Positions 9,580-18,818 are shown, counted from the first letter of the stretch. The stretch: 64,000 bases of DNA from Sediminibacterium sp. (GCA_027490265.1 JAIXYL010000002.1:1-64000); one strand, 5' to 3'. Numbers and translations are program-made. Notes: generated from the sequence alone by a model not told the origin.

Positions 9580-9849
9580 ATGGGTCGTTCGATTAAAAAA
9601 GGTCCTTACGTAGATGCTAACTTAGAAGGTAAAGTAGTTGCGATTAATGACGGAAAAGTAAAGAGAAACGTTATCAAAACTTGGAGTCGTCGCAGCACAA
9701 TCACACCTGATTTTGTAGGACATACTTTTGCCGTGCATAACGGAAATAAGTTTATCCCTGTTTACGTAACAGAATTCATGGTAGGTCATAAATTAGGTGA
9801 ATTTGCACCAACCAGAAACTTCAGAGGACACGCAGGAACTAAAAAATAA
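9580..9849 (+). CDS. rpsS: 30S ribosomal protein S19
   Basis: S19 is a 30S head protein that contacts S13 and the A-site region. The 89-aa protein has [12 protein letters not shown] at the start and [21 protein letters not shown] and [14 protein letters not shown] later, as in the family. Standard position between rplB and rplV. Confidence 0.97.
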   Translation: MGRSIKKGPYVDANLEGKVVAINDGKVKRNVIKTWSRRSTITPDFVGHTFAVHNGNKFIPVYVTEFMVGHKLGEFAPTRNFRGHAGTKK

Positions 9850-9888
9850 CTGTAGGGGTTAACACCCATACATCAAACAAAAAAAGAA

Positions 9889-10233
9889 ATGGAAGCAGTA
9901 GCTAAACTGAACAATTATCCAACAGGTCCGCGTAAAATGCGCCTGTTAGCCGATGTGATCCGTGGAATGGAAGTGGAGAAAGCCCTGGCTATTCTGGAAC
10001 ATCATCCTCAGCACAATGCCACTCCATTGGCAAAACTGTTGAAGAGTGCTATCAGTAACTGGGAGCAGAAAAACAGCGGATCAAATGCTGCAGACAGCAG
10101 TCTGATTGTAAAGACCGTATTCGTTGATGGCGGTAGAGTATTAAAGCGTATGCGCCCTGCACCACAAGGCCGTGGCTACAAAGTACGTAAGCGCAGCAAC
10201 CATGTAACATTAATCGTAGATTCTAAAAACTAA
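9889..10233 (+). CDS. rplV: 50S ribosomal protein L22
   Basis: L22 lines the exit tunnel opposite L4, and mutations in its beta-hairpin give macrolide resistance in other bacteria. The 114-aa protein shows the N-terminal [15 protein letters not shown] helix and the loop region [20 protein letters not shown], without any obvious loop deletion. It is followed 16 bases later by rpsC. Confidence 0.97.
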   Translation: MEAVAKLNNYPTGPRKMRLLADVIRGMEVEKALAILEHHPQHNATPLAKLLKSAISNWEQKNSGSNAADSSLIVKTVFVDGGRVLKRMRPAPQGRGYKVRKRSNHVTLIVDSKN

Positions 10234-10249
10234 TTAGTAAAACCATTAT

Positions 10250-11026
10250 ATGGGTCAGAAAGCAAATCCAATTGGTAACAGGTTAGGCATCATCCGCGGA
10301 TGGGACAGTAACTGGTATGGTAGTAAAAAAGACTACGCATCCAAACTGATCGAAGATCATAAGATCCGTACCTACCTGAGTGCCCGTATCAACAAAGGTG
10401 GAATCGCAAAGATCGTTATTGAGCGTACGCTTGGTAAATTGATCATAACCATTCATACTTCTAAGCCAGGTATTATCATCGGTAAAGGTGGTAACGAGGT
10501 AGATCGTATCAAAGAAGAGTTGAAGAAGTTAACAGGTAAAGACGATGTTCAAATTAATATTTTGGAAATCCGTCGTCCTGAACTAGATGCAACCATCGTT
10601 GGTGATACCATCGCTCGTCAAATCGAAAACCGTATCAACTTTAAACGTGCAACTAAAATGGCCATTGCCTCTACACTCCGTATGGGTGCTGAAGGAATCA
10701 AGGTTAAATTGAGCGGTCGTTTGGGTGGTGCTGAAATTGCTCGTAGCGAAGAATTCAAACAAGGCCGTACTCCATTGCATACTTTCCGTATGGATATTGA
10801 TTATGCCAATGTTTTTGCTCAAACTGTATACGGTAAAATTGGTATCAAAGTATGGATCTGTAAAGGTGAAGTACTTGGTAAGCGTGAATTGAATCCAAAC
10901 TTCGTTGGTGGTAAGAACGATATGAGCGACAGAAGAGAAAGATCTGGTGCTGATGAAAGAAGAGGCGGCGGAGATAGAAGAGACGATAGAAACCGTGGTG
11001 GTGGAAGAGGAGAACGCAGAAACTAA
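10250..11026 (+). CDS. rpsC: 30S ribosomal protein S3 with Arg/Gly-rich tail
   Basis: S3 forms part of the mRNA entry channel and its helicase function. The 258-aa protein has the start [14 protein letters not shown], the KH domain with PGIIIGKGG, and the C-terminal domain ending near FVGGKNDM. It then carries about 35 extra residues rich in Arg, Gly, Asp and Glu ([18 protein letters not shown]), longer than the E. coli protein and probably disordered. A 76-base gap with two perfect hairpins separates it from rplP. Confidence 0.97.
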   Translation: MGQKANPIGNRLGIIRGWDSNWYGSKKDYASKLIEDHKIRTYLSARINKGGIAKIVIERTLGKLIITIHTSKPGIIIGKGGNEVDRIKEELKKLTGKDDVQINILEIRRPELDATIVGDTIARQIENRINFKRATKMAIASTLRMGAEGIKVKLSGRLGGAEIARSEEFKQGRTPLHTFRMDIDYANVFAQTVYGKIGIKVWICKGEVLGKRELNPNFVGGKNDMSDRRERSGADERRGGGDRRDDRNRGGGRGERRN

Positions 11027-11034
11027 TAGTAGAA

Positions 11035-11084
11035 TTAGTAATGCATCATTACTAAAGTTTTAAATAACTACGAATCAAATTCGT
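11035..11084 (+). repeat. Tandem intercistronic hairpins between rpsC and rplP
   Basis: Two perfect inverted repeats lie side by side: TTAGTAATG 11035-11043 with CATTACTAA 11047-11055, and ACGAAT 11070-11075 with ATTCGT 11079-11084. Neither has a terminator-like T-tract. They may be mRNA processing, stability or regulatory structures that separate the S10-like part from the spc-like part of the operon. The function is inference. Confidence 0.55.
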
Positions 11085-11102
11085 GGACCAAAAAACTAAA
11101 CA

Positions 11103-11522
11103 ATGTTACAGCCGAAAAGAAGCAAACATAGGAAACAGCAGAAAGGACGCATTCGCGAAGTAGCTAAGCGTGGCACTGCTATATCATTTGGATCATTTGC
11201 CCTAAAAGCATTAGAGCCCATCTGGTTAACAAACCGCCAGATTGAATCTGCCCGTCAAGCCATGACTCGTGCTATGAAGCGTGAGGGAAATGTATGGATC
11301 AGAGTATTCCCTGATAAAATCATTACCCATAAGCCAGCTGAAGTGAGAATGGGTAAGGGTAAAGGTAACCCTGAATATTGGGCAGCTGTTGTTGAACCAG
11401 GACGTATCATCTTCGAGTGCGATGGTGTTACTGAAGCTGTAGCAAAAGAAGCGATGGGTCTTGCAGCACAAAAATTACCAATCGCAACCAAGTTCATCGT
11501 AAGAAGAGATTTGCAAGCATAA
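11103..11522 (+). CDS. rplP: 50S ribosomal protein L16
   Basis: L16 organises the A-site tRNA region of the 50S subunit. The 139-aa protein begins [16 protein letters not shown] and contains [15 protein letters not shown] and [13 protein letters not shown], as expected. Standard order with rpmC 18 bases downstream. Confidence 0.97.
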   Translation: MLQPKRSKHRKQQKGRIREVAKRGTAISFGSFALKALEPIWLTNRQIESARQAMTRAMKREGNVWIRVFPDKIITHKPAEVRMGKGKGNPEYWAAVVEPGRIIFECDGVTEAVAKEAMGLAAQKLPIATKFIVRRDLQA

Positions 11523-11540
11523 CCAAAAAAAGAAATTGCA

Positions 11541-11756
11541 ATGGCTAATAAAAAAACATTCGAATTCAACAAAAATCTAAAGGATCTCAGTGTAACAGAT
11601 CTTAGAGCAAAAATTCAGGAAGACGAACTTCGCTTGAAGAAGTTAGAGTTTGCTCACGCTATCTCTCCACTAGAAAATCCAATGACTATTCGTGGACTTC
11701 GTAGAGACATCGCCCGTATCAAAACGGAATTGAAGAAAAAAGAAATGGGTATTTAA
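11541..11756 (+). CDS. rpmC: 50S ribosomal protein L29
   Basis: L29 is a small two-helix protein near the tunnel exit, beside L23. The 71-aa protein has the expected [20 protein letters not shown] and IKTELKKKE segments. It is followed after 17 bases by rpsQ. Confidence 0.95.
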   Translation: MANKKTFEFNKNLKDLSVTDLRAKIQEDELRLKKLEFAHAISPLENPMTIRGLRRDIARIKTELKKKEMGI

Positions 11757-11773
11757 ACCATAAATTAAACACA

Positions 11774-12031
11774 ATGGCTGAAAGAAATTTGCGCAAAACA
11801 AGGACAGGGATCGTTACCAGCGATAAAATGGATAAAACCATCACTGTTGCGGTTGAAAGAAAAGTAAAACACCCTATCTACGGTAAATTCGTAAAGAAGA
11901 CTACTAAGTTCCATGCTCATGATGAGAAGGGAGAGTGCACCATCGGTGATGTGGTAAAGATCATGGAAACTCGTCCGCTTAGTAAAACCAAGCGTTGGAG
12001 ACTAGTTGAAATTGTAGAAAAAGCGAAATAA
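11774..12031 (+). CDS. rpsQ: 30S ribosomal protein S17
   Basis: S17 is a primary 16S rRNA-binding protein with an OB fold. The 85-aa protein shows [25 protein letters not shown]-like family sequence and the [16 protein letters not shown] end. A 74-base gap with a weak stem (GAAC/GTTC) precedes rplN. Confidence 0.97.
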   Translation: MAERNLRKTRTGIVTSDKMDKTITVAVERKVKHPIYGKFVKKTTKFHAHDEKGECTIGDVVKIMETRPLSKTKRWRLVEIVEKAK

Positions 12032-12105
12032 TAATATTGATTTAAGGATCCGCTTAACTGAACAAGTGCAGTGGTTCTTGAATGTAAAATTTCAAATTAA
12101 ATAAA

Positions 12106-12474
12106 ATGATTCAGCAAGAAAGCAGGTTAAATGTAGCTGACAATAGTGGCGCTAAAGAAGTCCTTTGTATTAAGGTACTAGGCAATAGCGGTCAGGATTA
12201 TGCTAAAATCGGCGATAAAATTGTTGTTACGGTTAAAGACGCAATCCCTGCAGGTGGTGTTAAAAAAGGAACAGTTTCTAAAGCAGTTATTGTTCGTACT
12301 AAAAACAAACTTCGCAGAAAAGATGGTTCTTACATCCGTTTTGACGACAACGCGGTAGTGTTGTTGAACAATTCAGACGAGCCTCGCGGTACACGTATTT
12401 TTGGACCTGTAGCAAGAGAATTGCGTGATAAGGGATATATGAAAATTATTTCTCTTGCTCCTGAAGTATTATAA
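12106..12474 (+). CDS. rplN: 50S ribosomal protein L14
   Basis: L14 contacts L19 and the 30S subunit and is the binding site of the silencing factor RsfS. The 122-aa protein begins [18 protein letters not shown] and ends [10 protein letters not shown], both family signatures. It is followed after 22 bases by rplX. Confidence 0.98.
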   Translation: MIQQESRLNVADNSGAKEVLCIKVLGNSGQDYAKIGDKIVVTVKDAIPAGGVKKGTVSKAVIVRTKNKLRRKDGSYIRFDDNAVVLLNNSDEPRGTRIFGPVARELRDKGYMKIISLAPEVL

Positions 12475-12496
12475 AAAAAGCTAAAAGCTAAATAAA

Positions 12497-12835
12497 ATGA
12501 GTACAAGATTTAAAGCCAAATTCAGCATCAAAAAAGGTGATTCCGTAGTGGTAATTGCCGGAGATGACAAGGATTTGAAAAAGCCTCGCACAGTATTGGA
12601 AGTGATTGTCGATAAAGGTCGTGTAGTAGTTGAAGGCGTGAACATCGTTACAAAGCACACCAAACCGTCTGCTCAAAATACCAAAGGTGGTATTGTTAAA
12701 GTAGAAGCCCCTATCAACATCAGTAATGTTATGTTGTGGGATGCTAAAAAGGGCGAGCCAACCAAAGTGAAGCGTACCCGTGAAAATGGAAAATTAATAC
12801 GTGTATCTAAAAAATCTGGGGAGGTAATCAAATAA
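12497..12835 (+). CDS. rplX: 50S ribosomal protein L24
   Basis: L24 initiates 50S assembly and sits at the tunnel exit. The 112-aa protein has the KOW motif ([19 protein letters not shown]) and a C-terminal region with [12 protein letters not shown]. Its TAA stop overlaps the rplE ATG by one base (TAATG at 12833-12837), so translational coupling is likely. Confidence 0.96.
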   Translation: MSTRFKAKFSIKKGDSVVVIAGDDKDLKKPRTVLEVIVDKGRVVVEGVNIVTKHTKPSAQNTKGGIVKVEAPINISNVMLWDAKKGEPTKVKRTRENGKLIRVSKKSGEVIK

Positions 12836-13404
12836 TGAGTACAGAGAAATATACACCGAGATTAGCAGCCAAGTACACCAAGGATGTTGTACCTGCGCTC
12901 ATGAAGAAGTTTGCTTACACAACTGTAATGCAAGCTCCTAAGCTAGAAAAAATCTGTATTAACCGTGGTGTTAATGGTGCGGTTACAGATAAAAAATTAG
13001 TAGACATCGCTGTAGATGAATTGAACATGATCACTGGTCAAAAAGCAGTTCCTACAATGTCTAAAAAAGACATCTCAAACTTCAAGTTGCGTAAGGGTAT
13101 GCCAATTGGCGCTCGCGTTACTTTAAGAGGTGAAAAAATGTACGAGTTCTTAGACAGATTAGTATCTGTTGCTTTGCCTCGTGTACGTGACTTCAAAGGT
13201 ATCAGCGATAAAGCTTTTGACGGTAGAGGTAACTACACATTAGGTGTAACTGAACAAATCATTTTCCCTGAAATTGATATTGATAAAGTGAATAAAATCA
13301 CTGGTTTGGATATCACTTTTGTAACAACTGCAAATACCAATGAAGAAGCTTACGAGCTTTTGAAAGAATTGGGTATGCCGTTTAAAGGAACCAAGAAAGA
13401 TTAA
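12835..13404 (+). CDS. rplE: 50S ribosomal protein L5
   Basis: L5 is part of the 5S rRNP in the central protuberance. The 189-aa protein has [16 protein letters not shown] and the [19 protein letters not shown] signature. Start overlaps the rplX stop by one base. Confidence 0.97.
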   Translation: MSTEKYTPRLAAKYTKDVVPALMKKFAYTTVMQAPKLEKICINRGVNGAVTDKKLVDIAVDELNMITGQKAVPTMSKKDISNFKLRKGMPIGARVTLRGEKMYEFLDRLVSVALPRVRDFKGISDKAFDGRGNYTLGVTEQIIFPEIDIDKVNKITGLDITFVTTANTNEEAYELLKELGMPFKGTKKD

Positions 13405-13426
13405 TTAAACTCAGAACAACAACATT

Positions 13427-13696
13427 ATGGCAAAAGAATCAGTAAAAGCCAGACAAAGAAAGCGCGAAAAGATGGTAGCTCAGTATGCTGAAAAGCGTGC
13501 AGCTTTAAAAGCAGCAGGTGACTATGCAGGATTGGATCTACTTCCAAAGAACGCTTCTCCGGTACGTTTAAAGAACCGTTGTCAGCTTACAGGAAGACCT
13601 AAAGGATACATGCGCTATTTTGGTCTGTCAAGGGTAATTTTCCGCGACATGGCTTTGAATGGTATGATTCCAGGTGTAAAGAAAGCAAGCTGGTAA
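13427..13696 (+). CDS. rpsN: 30S ribosomal protein S14, zinc-independent long form
   Basis: S14 is a 30S head protein. The 89-aa length and the single cysteine in [15 protein letters not shown] show the C-minus form, which does not bind zinc. It begins [19 protein letters not shown]. Standard position between rplE and rpsH. Confidence 0.97.
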   Translation: MAKESVKARQRKREKMVAQYAEKRAALKAAGDYAGLDLLPKNASPVRLKNRCQLTGRPKGYMRYFGLSRVIFRDMALNGMIPGVKKASW

Positions 13697-13744
13697 TATT
13701 CCCGCTGCTCAAACAAAATTTAGAACTGATATAATATAAATAAT

Positions 13745-14143
13745 ATGGTAACTGATCCAATAGCAGACTTCTTAACTAGAATTCGTAATGCTCAGTTGGC
13801 TGGTCACAGACTGGTTGAAATTCCTGCTTCTAATTTGAAGAAGCGTTTAACAGAGATTTTGTATGATCAAGGTTATATCTTGAAATACAAATTTGAAGAT
13901 GATAACAAGCAAGGTTTAATCAAGATTGCACTTAAGTACGATCCTTCAACCAAGCAACCAGCTATCCGCTCTTTAGAAAGAGTAAGCCGTCCGGGTTTAC
14001 GTCAGTATGCAAAGCCTGCTGAAATCAAAAGAGTGATCAATGGTTTGGGTGTTGCCATCCTTAGTACATCTAAAGGTGTATTAACCGATAAGCAAGCCAA
14101 AGCGCAGAATGTTGGTGGAGAAGTGTTGTGTTATATTTCTTAA
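13745..14143 (+). CDS. rpsH: 30S ribosomal protein S8
   Basis: S8 is a primary binder of the 16S central domain, and in E. coli it represses the spc operon by binding mRNA near rplE. The 132-aa protein has DPIADFLTRIRNAQ at the start and GVAILSTSKGVLTDKQA with VGGEVLCYI at the end. A 78-base gap to rplF holds a perfect 6-bp hairpin. Confidence 0.97.
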   Translation: MVTDPIADFLTRIRNAQLAGHRLVEIPASNLKKRLTEILYDQGYILKYKFEDDNKQGLIKIALKYDPSTKQPAIRSLERVSRPGLRQYAKPAEIKRVINGLGVAILSTSKGVLTDKQAKAQNVGGEVLCYIS

Positions 14144-14181
14144 ATAAAATGGTTCCGACAATTAAGCCTCTTAGTCGTGGC

Positions 14182-14201
14182 TGAACACGGAGCAATGTTC
14201 A
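14182..14201 (+). repeat. Small intercistronic hairpin between rpsH and rplF
   Basis: TGAACA 14182-14187 pairs exactly with TGTTCA 14196-14201 across an 8-base loop. There is no T-tract. An adjacent short stem (AGCC 14165-14168 / GGCT 14179-14182) shares bases with it. Possible regulatory or processing element; the call is weak. Confidence 0.35.
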
Positions 14202-14221
14202 TCATAAATTAAAAATCGACT

Positions 14222-14776
14222 ATGTCTAGAATTGGTAAACAACCAGTAGTAGTTCCAGCAGGTGTAAGCATCACTGTTAGCCCAGAGAATGTACTAACTG
14301 TTAAAGGTCCTAAAGGACAATTGACTCAAAATATCGACAGAGATATTGTTGTAGAAGTTAAAGAAGGTGAAGTAGTTTTCAATAGACCTACTGATCAAAT
14401 TCGTCACCGCGCGATGCATGGTTTATACCGTTCATTGGTGAACAATATGGTAAAAGGGGTTACTGAAGGATATAAGAAAGAATTAGAATTAGTGGGGGTA
14501 GGTTTTAAAGCCGCTAACACTGGTAACTTGCTTGACTTATCATTAGGGTATTCTCACAATATTATCATTGAAATTCCTAGTGAATTGAAAGTGTCTACCA
14601 CTACTGAAAAAGGTCAAAACCCTAAAGTGTTTTTAGAAGGAATTGACAAGCAATTGATCGGACAAGTAGCTGCTAAATTAAGAAGCTTACGTAAGCCTGA
14701 GCCATACAAAGGAAAAGGTGTTAAATACGCAGGTGAAATCTTGAGAAGAAAAGCAGGTAAATCAGCTGGTAAATAA
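14222..14776 (+). CDS. rplF: 50S ribosomal protein L6
   Basis: L6 lies near the sarcin-ricin loop and the factor-binding site. The 184-aa protein begins MSRIGKQPVVVPAGV and has the C-terminal signature RKPEPYKGKGVKYAGE. Standard spc order. Confidence 0.97.
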   Translation: MSRIGKQPVVVPAGVSITVSPENVLTVKGPKGQLTQNIDRDIVVEVKEGEVVFNRPTDQIRHRAMHGLYRSLVNNMVKGVTEGYKKELELVGVGFKAANTGNLLDLSLGYSHNIIIEIPSELKVSTTTEKGQNPKVFLEGIDKQLIGQVAAKLRSLRKPEPYKGKGVKYAGEILRRKAGKSAGK

Positions 14777-14824
14777 TTAAACTAACAATCCCCCGGCCGT
14801 ATCGGAGGTATAAAATAAACAACA

Positions 14825-15175
14825 ATGGGTAAATTAATTCAAAGGCAGAAAATTAGATACCGCATCCGTAAAAAGGTTGCTGGTACTGCTGTAAAGCCAC
14901 GCCTTTCTGTATTCAGAAGCAACGCTGAAATCTATGCACAATTAATTGATGACGATAATGGCGTAACAATTGTTGCTGCGTCTTCAAGAGATAAAGATAT
15001 TGCTGCTCAAAAAGTAACCAAAATCGAGAAAGCTAAAATGGTTGGTGCTGCTGTAGCTACAAAAGCATTGGCATTAGGTTTAACTAATTGTGTATTTGAC
15101 AGAGGTGGAAATCTATACCATGGCCGTGTGAAGTCTGTTGCAGACGGAGCAAGAGAAGGTGGTCTGGTATTCTAA
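14825..15175 (+). CDS. rplR: 50S ribosomal protein L18
   Basis: L18 binds 5S rRNA. The 116-aa protein shows [20 protein letters not shown] and the [23 protein letters not shown]-type end. Followed by rpsE after 29 bases. Confidence 0.97.
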   Translation: MGKLIQRQKIRYRIRKKVAGTAVKPRLSVFRSNAEIYAQLIDDDNGVTIVAASSRDKDIAAQKVTKIEKAKMVGAAVATKALALGLTNCVFDRGGNLYHGRVKSVADGAREGGLVF

Positions 15176-15204
15176 TTACTAACATCAATTTAATCGCTCA
15201 ATAA

Positions 15205-15726
15205 ATGTCTAAAGTAAGCGTAAATAAAGTAAAAGCGGGTGGCGACATCGAACTGAAAGATAAGGTAGTTGCTATTAACCGTGTGGTTAAAACCACAAAA
15301 GGTGGCCGTACATTTAGTTTCTCTGCTCTTGTAGTTGTAGGAAACGAAAGTGGTATTGTTGGTCAAGGACTCGGAAAAGCAAAAGAAGTACAAGAAGCTA
15401 TTGCTAAAGGTATTGAAGATGCTAAGAAGAACTTGGTAAAAGTACCTGTAATGCACGGAACTATTCCGCATGAACAGTGGGCTAAAGATGGTGCTGCTAA
15501 AGTATTGATTAAGCCAGCTGCACATGGAGCGGGTGTAATCGCGGGAGGCAGTATGCGTTCTGTTTTAGAAAGCGCTGGCATCACCGACGTTCTAGCAAAA
15601 AGTCTTGGTTCTGCTAATCCACATAACGTGGTAAAAGCAACCATCAAAGCTTTAAGTCTTTTAAGAGAACCAGTTCAGGTTGCAAAAGGCCGTAACATCA
15701 AATTGAGCAAAGTATTCAACGGATAA
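15205..15726 (+). CDS. rpsE: 30S ribosomal protein S5
   Basis: S5 takes part in decoding fidelity and mRNA unwinding. The 173-aa protein has [18 protein letters not shown], the conserved [15 protein letters not shown] segment and the [17 protein letters not shown] region. Followed by rpmD after 5 bases. Confidence 0.97.
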   Translation: MSKVSVNKVKAGGDIELKDKVVAINRVVKTTKGGRTFSFSALVVVGNESGIVGQGLGKAKEVQEAIAKGIEDAKKNLVKVPVMHGTIPHEQWAKDGAAKVLIKPAAHGAGVIAGGSMRSVLESAGITDVLAKSLGSANPHNVVKATIKALSLLREPVQVAKGRNIKLSKVFNG

Positions 15727-15731
15727 TATTT

Positions 15732-15914
15732 ATGAAAAAGATTAAAATTACTCAAGTAAAAAGCGGCATCGACAGATCTGAGCGCCAAAAGCAAACGCTG
15801 ATTGCACTTGGTTTAAAAAAGTTGAATGCTTCTAAAGAAGTTGAAGCAACTCCACAAATACTAGGCATGGTTAACAAAGTTAGCCACTTGGTAAAGGTTG
15901 AAGAGATTGCTTAA
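15732..15914 (+). CDS. rpmD: 50S ribosomal protein L30
   Basis: L30 is a small 50S protein. The 60-aa product matches the family length, with ITQVKSGIDRSERQKQTL and a C-terminal GMVNKVSHLVKVEE. It precedes a 122-base gap with an internal promoter before rplO. Confidence 0.95.
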   Translation: MKKIKITQVKSGIDRSERQKQTLIALGLKKLNASKEVEATPQILGMVNKVSHLVKVEEIA

Positions 15915-15926
15915 TCAAGGTATTTC

Positions 15927-15978
15927 AAGTCAGTTGTTTGGATATACCGCTTCGTGCGGATATCTTTGCGCCTGACTT
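15927..15978 (+). repeat. Nested inverted repeat overlapping the rplO promoter
   Basis: The outer arms AAGTCAG 15927-15933 and CTGACTT 15972-15978 are exact complements. The inner arms are GATAT 15941-15945 plus CCGC 15947-15950, paired with GCGG 15956-15959 plus ATATC 15960-15964, with one bulged A. The inner repeat fills the spacer between the -33 and -7 elements. In the read-through mRNA it could be a long hairpin followed by a T-rich stretch, that is an attenuator; in DNA it could be an operator. Both are inference. Confidence 0.5.
15937..15968 (+). promoter_or_regulatory. Internal promoter before rplO-secY (TTTG-N20-TATCTTTG)
   Basis: TTTG at 15937-15940 and TATCTTTG at 15961-15968 are separated by 20 bases. 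It would supply extra transcription for rplO and secY. Most of the spacer is an inverted repeat (separate entry). Confidence 0.6.
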
Positions 15979-16036
15979 TTATTTATTATAAACAACGCGA
16001 GGGGTGATACCCCGTAAGTTCAAAATCAAGTTTAAC

Positions 16037-16486
16037 ATGAAACTACACAATTTAAAGCCTGCTGAAGGTTCTGTAAAAAGAGAGAAAAGATTAGGTCGTG
16101 GTGAAGCATCTGGTAAAGGTGGTACATCTACAAAAGGTAACAAGGGTGGTCAAAGCCGTGCTGGTTACAAAAGTAAAATGGCTCACGAAGGTGGTCAGAT
16201 GCCTATTCAACGTCGTATTCCAAAGCGTGGATTTAAAAATATCAATAGAGTTGAATACAAAGTATTTAACCTTGGTCAATTAGATCAGTTGGTTGAGAAA
16301 TACGGATTCACTGAAATTTCTTTAGAGAATTTGTACATCAATGGTTTGATCAACCGTACTGACAGTGTTAAAGTATTGGGTAATGGCGAATTGAAAACAA
16401 AACTCAATTTCAAAATTAACGCCATCAGCGAAAAAGCAAAAGCTGCTATTGAAGCTGCAGGCGGAACAGTTGAGATTATCAAATAA
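16037..16486 (+). CDS. rplO: 50S ribosomal protein L15
   Basis: L15 is a late-assembly 50S protein. The ATG at 16037 (MKLHNLKPAEGSVKREKR) gives 149 aa, the family length. An upstream in-frame GTG at 16004 would add 11 residues that do not look native. The Gly-rich KRLGRGEASGKGGTSTKGNKG region and GGQMPIQRRIPKRGF are present. It may be transcribed both from the superoperon and from its own promoter. Confidence 0.96.
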   Translation: MKLHNLKPAEGSVKREKRLGRGEASGKGGTSTKGNKGGQSRAGYKSKMAHEGGQMPIQRRIPKRGFKNINRVEYKVFNLGQLDQLVEKYGFTEISLENLYINGLINRTDSVKVLGNGELKTKLNFKINAISEKAKAAIEAAGGTVEIIK

Positions 16487-16503
16487 TTTTAACGTAATTT
16501 GCC

Positions 16504-16527
16504 AGACGCATCCAGTATGCGTCTTTT
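16504..16527 (+). terminator. Terminator or attenuator hairpin between rplO and secY
   Basis: AGACGCAT 16504-16511 pairs perfectly with ATGCGTCT 16517-16524 over a 5-base loop, followed by TTT and soon another T run. As no promoter is evident before secY, this probably acts as a partial terminator that lowers secY expression relative to ribosomal proteins. That role is inference. Confidence 0.65.
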
Positions 16528-16561
16528 GGTTTTAAGTTATAACGCCATTTAATTTAGTGAA

Positions 16562-17908
16562 GTGAAAAAATTAGTTCAAACTTTTAGGAATATTTGGACC
16601 ATTGAAGAGTTACGAAATAAAATTATCGTAACCCTTGCCTTGGTGTTAACTTATCGTTTTGGTACAGAAATCGTTTTACCGGGTATTGACCCTAATAAAA
16701 TTGAAGCGGCTGCCAATTCTGCAAAGAGTAATGGTCTGTTAGGCATTTTTGATATGTTCGCGGGTGGTGCTTTTTCTCAAGCCTCCATCTTAGCGTTGGG
16801 TATCATGCCCTATATCTCTGCTTCAATCTTTATGCAATTGATGACCATTTTGGTACCTCAATTACAGAAAGTGCAAAAAGAAGGGGAGAGTGGTCGTAAA
16901 AAAATCAATCAATGGACCCGTTATTTAACTGTCATCGTAACCTTGTTCCAAGCAGGTGCTTATGTTGCCTATTTAAATAGCCCAGGTTATGCAGAAGCTA
17001 TTTTACCTGCATACAAACCTTTCTTTTGGTTTTCAACTGTGATCACTTTAACTGCTGGAACATTGTTTGTAATGTGGTTGGGTGAAAGAATTCAAGACAA
17101 AGGATTGGGTAATGGTACTTCTATCATTATCATGGTGGGTATTTTGGCGCGTTTGCCGCAAAGCATCATTCAGGAATTTAGTGCGAAAGGCGTTAGTGGC
17201 GGTGGTGGTTTGTTGATTTTCTTAATTGAAATGGCTGTATTGGTCTCTATTATTATGGGACTAATTATATTGGTTCAAGGGGTAAGAAAAATTCCTGTGA
17301 ACTATGCCAAACAAATTATTGGCAGCAGACAATTTGGTGGTGCACGTCAATTCTTGCCTGTTAAAGTAAACAGTGCAGGGGTTATGCCAATCATCTTTGC
17401 GCAAGCCATTATGTTCTTACCAACATTGGTATCATTTACTAATTTAGATTCTGCTTCAGGCATTGTAAAAATCTTTAACGATCACAGCAATGCATGGTAT
17501 ATGTTAATTTATTCTGTGATGGTTATTGGATTTACATTCCTTTACACCGCACTTATTTTCAACCCTAAACAAATTGCTGAAGATTTAAAACGCAATAACG
17601 GATTTGTACCTGGTGTAAAACCTGGTCAACCAACTGCAGATTATATCGGCGCAATCATGGATAAGATTACTTTACCTGGTGCTATTTTCTTAGCATTGGT
17701 AGGGATCCTTCCTGGCTTTGCACAGCGTTTAGGCGTTACCCAAGGATTCAGTACTTTCTTTGGGGGCACATCACTTTTAATTATGGTTGGTGTAGTATTA
17801 GATACGCTACAACAAATTGAAACCTACTTATTAATGCGTCAATACGATGGCTTAATGAATAGCGGTAGAGTTCAAGGAAGACAGGGTGTTACCAGTACCA
17901 CCATCTAA
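16562..17908 (+). CDS. secY: Preprotein translocase subunit SecY
   Basis: SecY forms the inner-membrane channel for Sec export and membrane insertion. The 448-aa protein has ten hydrophobic segments and the conserved plug and cytoplasmic loop regions (GIMPYISASIFMQL, QFGGARQFLPVKVN, GFVPGVKPGQPTADYI). The start codon is GTG at 16562 (MKKLVQTFRNIWTIEELR); no ATG in frame fits. It is the last gene of the superoperon and ends at a 12-bp terminator. Confidence 0.97.
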   Translation: MKKLVQTFRNIWTIEELRNKIIVTLALVLTYRFGTEIVLPGIDPNKIEAAANSAKSNGLLGIFDMFAGGAFSQASILALGIMPYISASIFMQLMTILVPQLQKVQKEGESGRKKINQWTRYLTVIVTLFQAGAYVAYLNSPGYAEAILPAYKPFFWFSTVITLTAGTLFVMWLGERIQDKGLGNGTSIIIMVGILARLPQSIIQEFSAKGVSGGGGLLIFLIEMAVLVSIIMGLIILVQGVRKIPVNYAKQIIGSRQFGGARQFLPVKVNSAGVMPIIFAQAIMFLPTLVSFTNLDSASGIVKIFNDHSNAWYMLIYSVMVIGFTFLYTALIFNPKQIAEDLKRNNGFVPGVKPGQPTADYIGAIMDKITLPGAIFLALVGILPGFAQRLGVTQGFSTFFGGTSLLIMVGVVLDTLQQIETYLLMRQYDGLMNSGRVQGRQGVTSTTI

Positions 17909-17931
17909 TATCAATCAAAATAACGACCTTT

Positions 17932-17969
17932 GTAAACCTGTTTGGCCTTGCTAAACAGGTTTACTTTTT
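17932..17969 (+). terminator. Strong intrinsic terminator after secY
   Basis: A perfect 12-bp stem (GTAAACCTGTTT / AAACAGGTTTAC) with a 9-base loop is followed by five T residues. It ends the S10/spc superoperon before map. Confidence 0.92.
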
Positions 17970-17997
17970 AATAAAAATGACCAGAAGACATAAAGCA

Positions 17998-18801
17998 ATG
18001 ATTATCTACAAAACAGAAGCAGAAATAGGGTTCATGAAAGAAGCCGCTATGTTGGTGAGTAAAACCTTAACTGAAGTGGCCAAGCAACTTCAGCCAGGTA
18101 TGACCACATTGCAAATTGATAAATTGTGTGCCGACTTTATTAAACAACACCATGCTATTTCTTCTTTTTTAAATTATAGAGGCTATCCATTTACCATTTG
18201 TGCTTCTGTAAACGATGTAGTGGTGCATGGATTTCCCAATGATATCCCACTTAAAAATGGCGATATCGTGTCGATTGATATGGGCGTCATTTTAAATGGT
18301 TGGCATGGCGATCATGCGTATACATTTATCATGGGAGAGGCGGATCCGGCAGCCATCAATTTGGTTAAAGAAACCAAAGCATCTTTGTATAAAGGCATTG
18401 AAAAAGCAATTGTCAATAATCGCATTGGTGATATCGCTTATGCTATTCAAGAACATACAGAAGTTAAACACGGATATGGTGTGGTAAGAGAATTGGTAGG
18501 GCATGGATTGGGCAAGAGCTTACATGAAGACCCGCAAGTACCCAACTATGGCAAAAGAGGCACAGGTCCTAAACTCAAAGAAAACTTGGTATTGGCCATT
18601 GAGCCCATGATTAATTTGGGCAGCCGAGAAGTGTTCACAGATGAAGATGGGTGGACAATCAGAACCAGGGATGGTAAGCCTTCTGTACATTTTGAACACG
18701 ATGTTTGTGTAAAGCGCAACAAAGCGCTCATATTATCTGATTACAGCATTATTGAAGCTGCTGAAAAAGCCAATCCTCATTTGAACAGCAGTTATTATTA
18801 G
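17998..18801 (+). CDS. map: Type I methionine aminopeptidase
   Basis: Map removes the initiator methionine from nascent proteins. The chosen ATG 17998 (MIIYKTEAEIGFM) gives 267 aa; an ATG at 17977 adds seven residues and cannot be excluded. The five metal ligands are visible: the two Asp in SIDMGVILNGWHGDHAYTF, His in GHGLGKSLHEDP, Glu in IEPMINLG and Glu in VHFEHDVCV. It lies just after the secY terminator, and the next gene starts at or just after its stop. Confidence 0.95.
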   Translation: MIIYKTEAEIGFMKEAAMLVSKTLTEVAKQLQPGMTTLQIDKLCADFIKQHHAISSFLNYRGYPFTICASVNDVVVHGFPNDIPLKNGDIVSIDMGVILNGWHGDHAYTFIMGEADPAAINLVKETKASLYKGIEKAIVNNRIGDIAYAIQEHTEVKHGYGVVRELVGHGLGKSLHEDPQVPNYGKRGTGPKLKENLVLAIEPMINLGSREVFTDEDGWTIRTRDGKPSVHFEHDVCVKRNKALILSDYSIIEAAEKANPHLNSSYY

Positions 18802-18818
18802 TGGAGAATCCATTGCCT

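Noticed and set aside
16004-16036. GTG start extending L15 by 11 residues
   Set aside because: ATG 16037 gives the family N-terminus MKLHNLKPAEGS and usual length.
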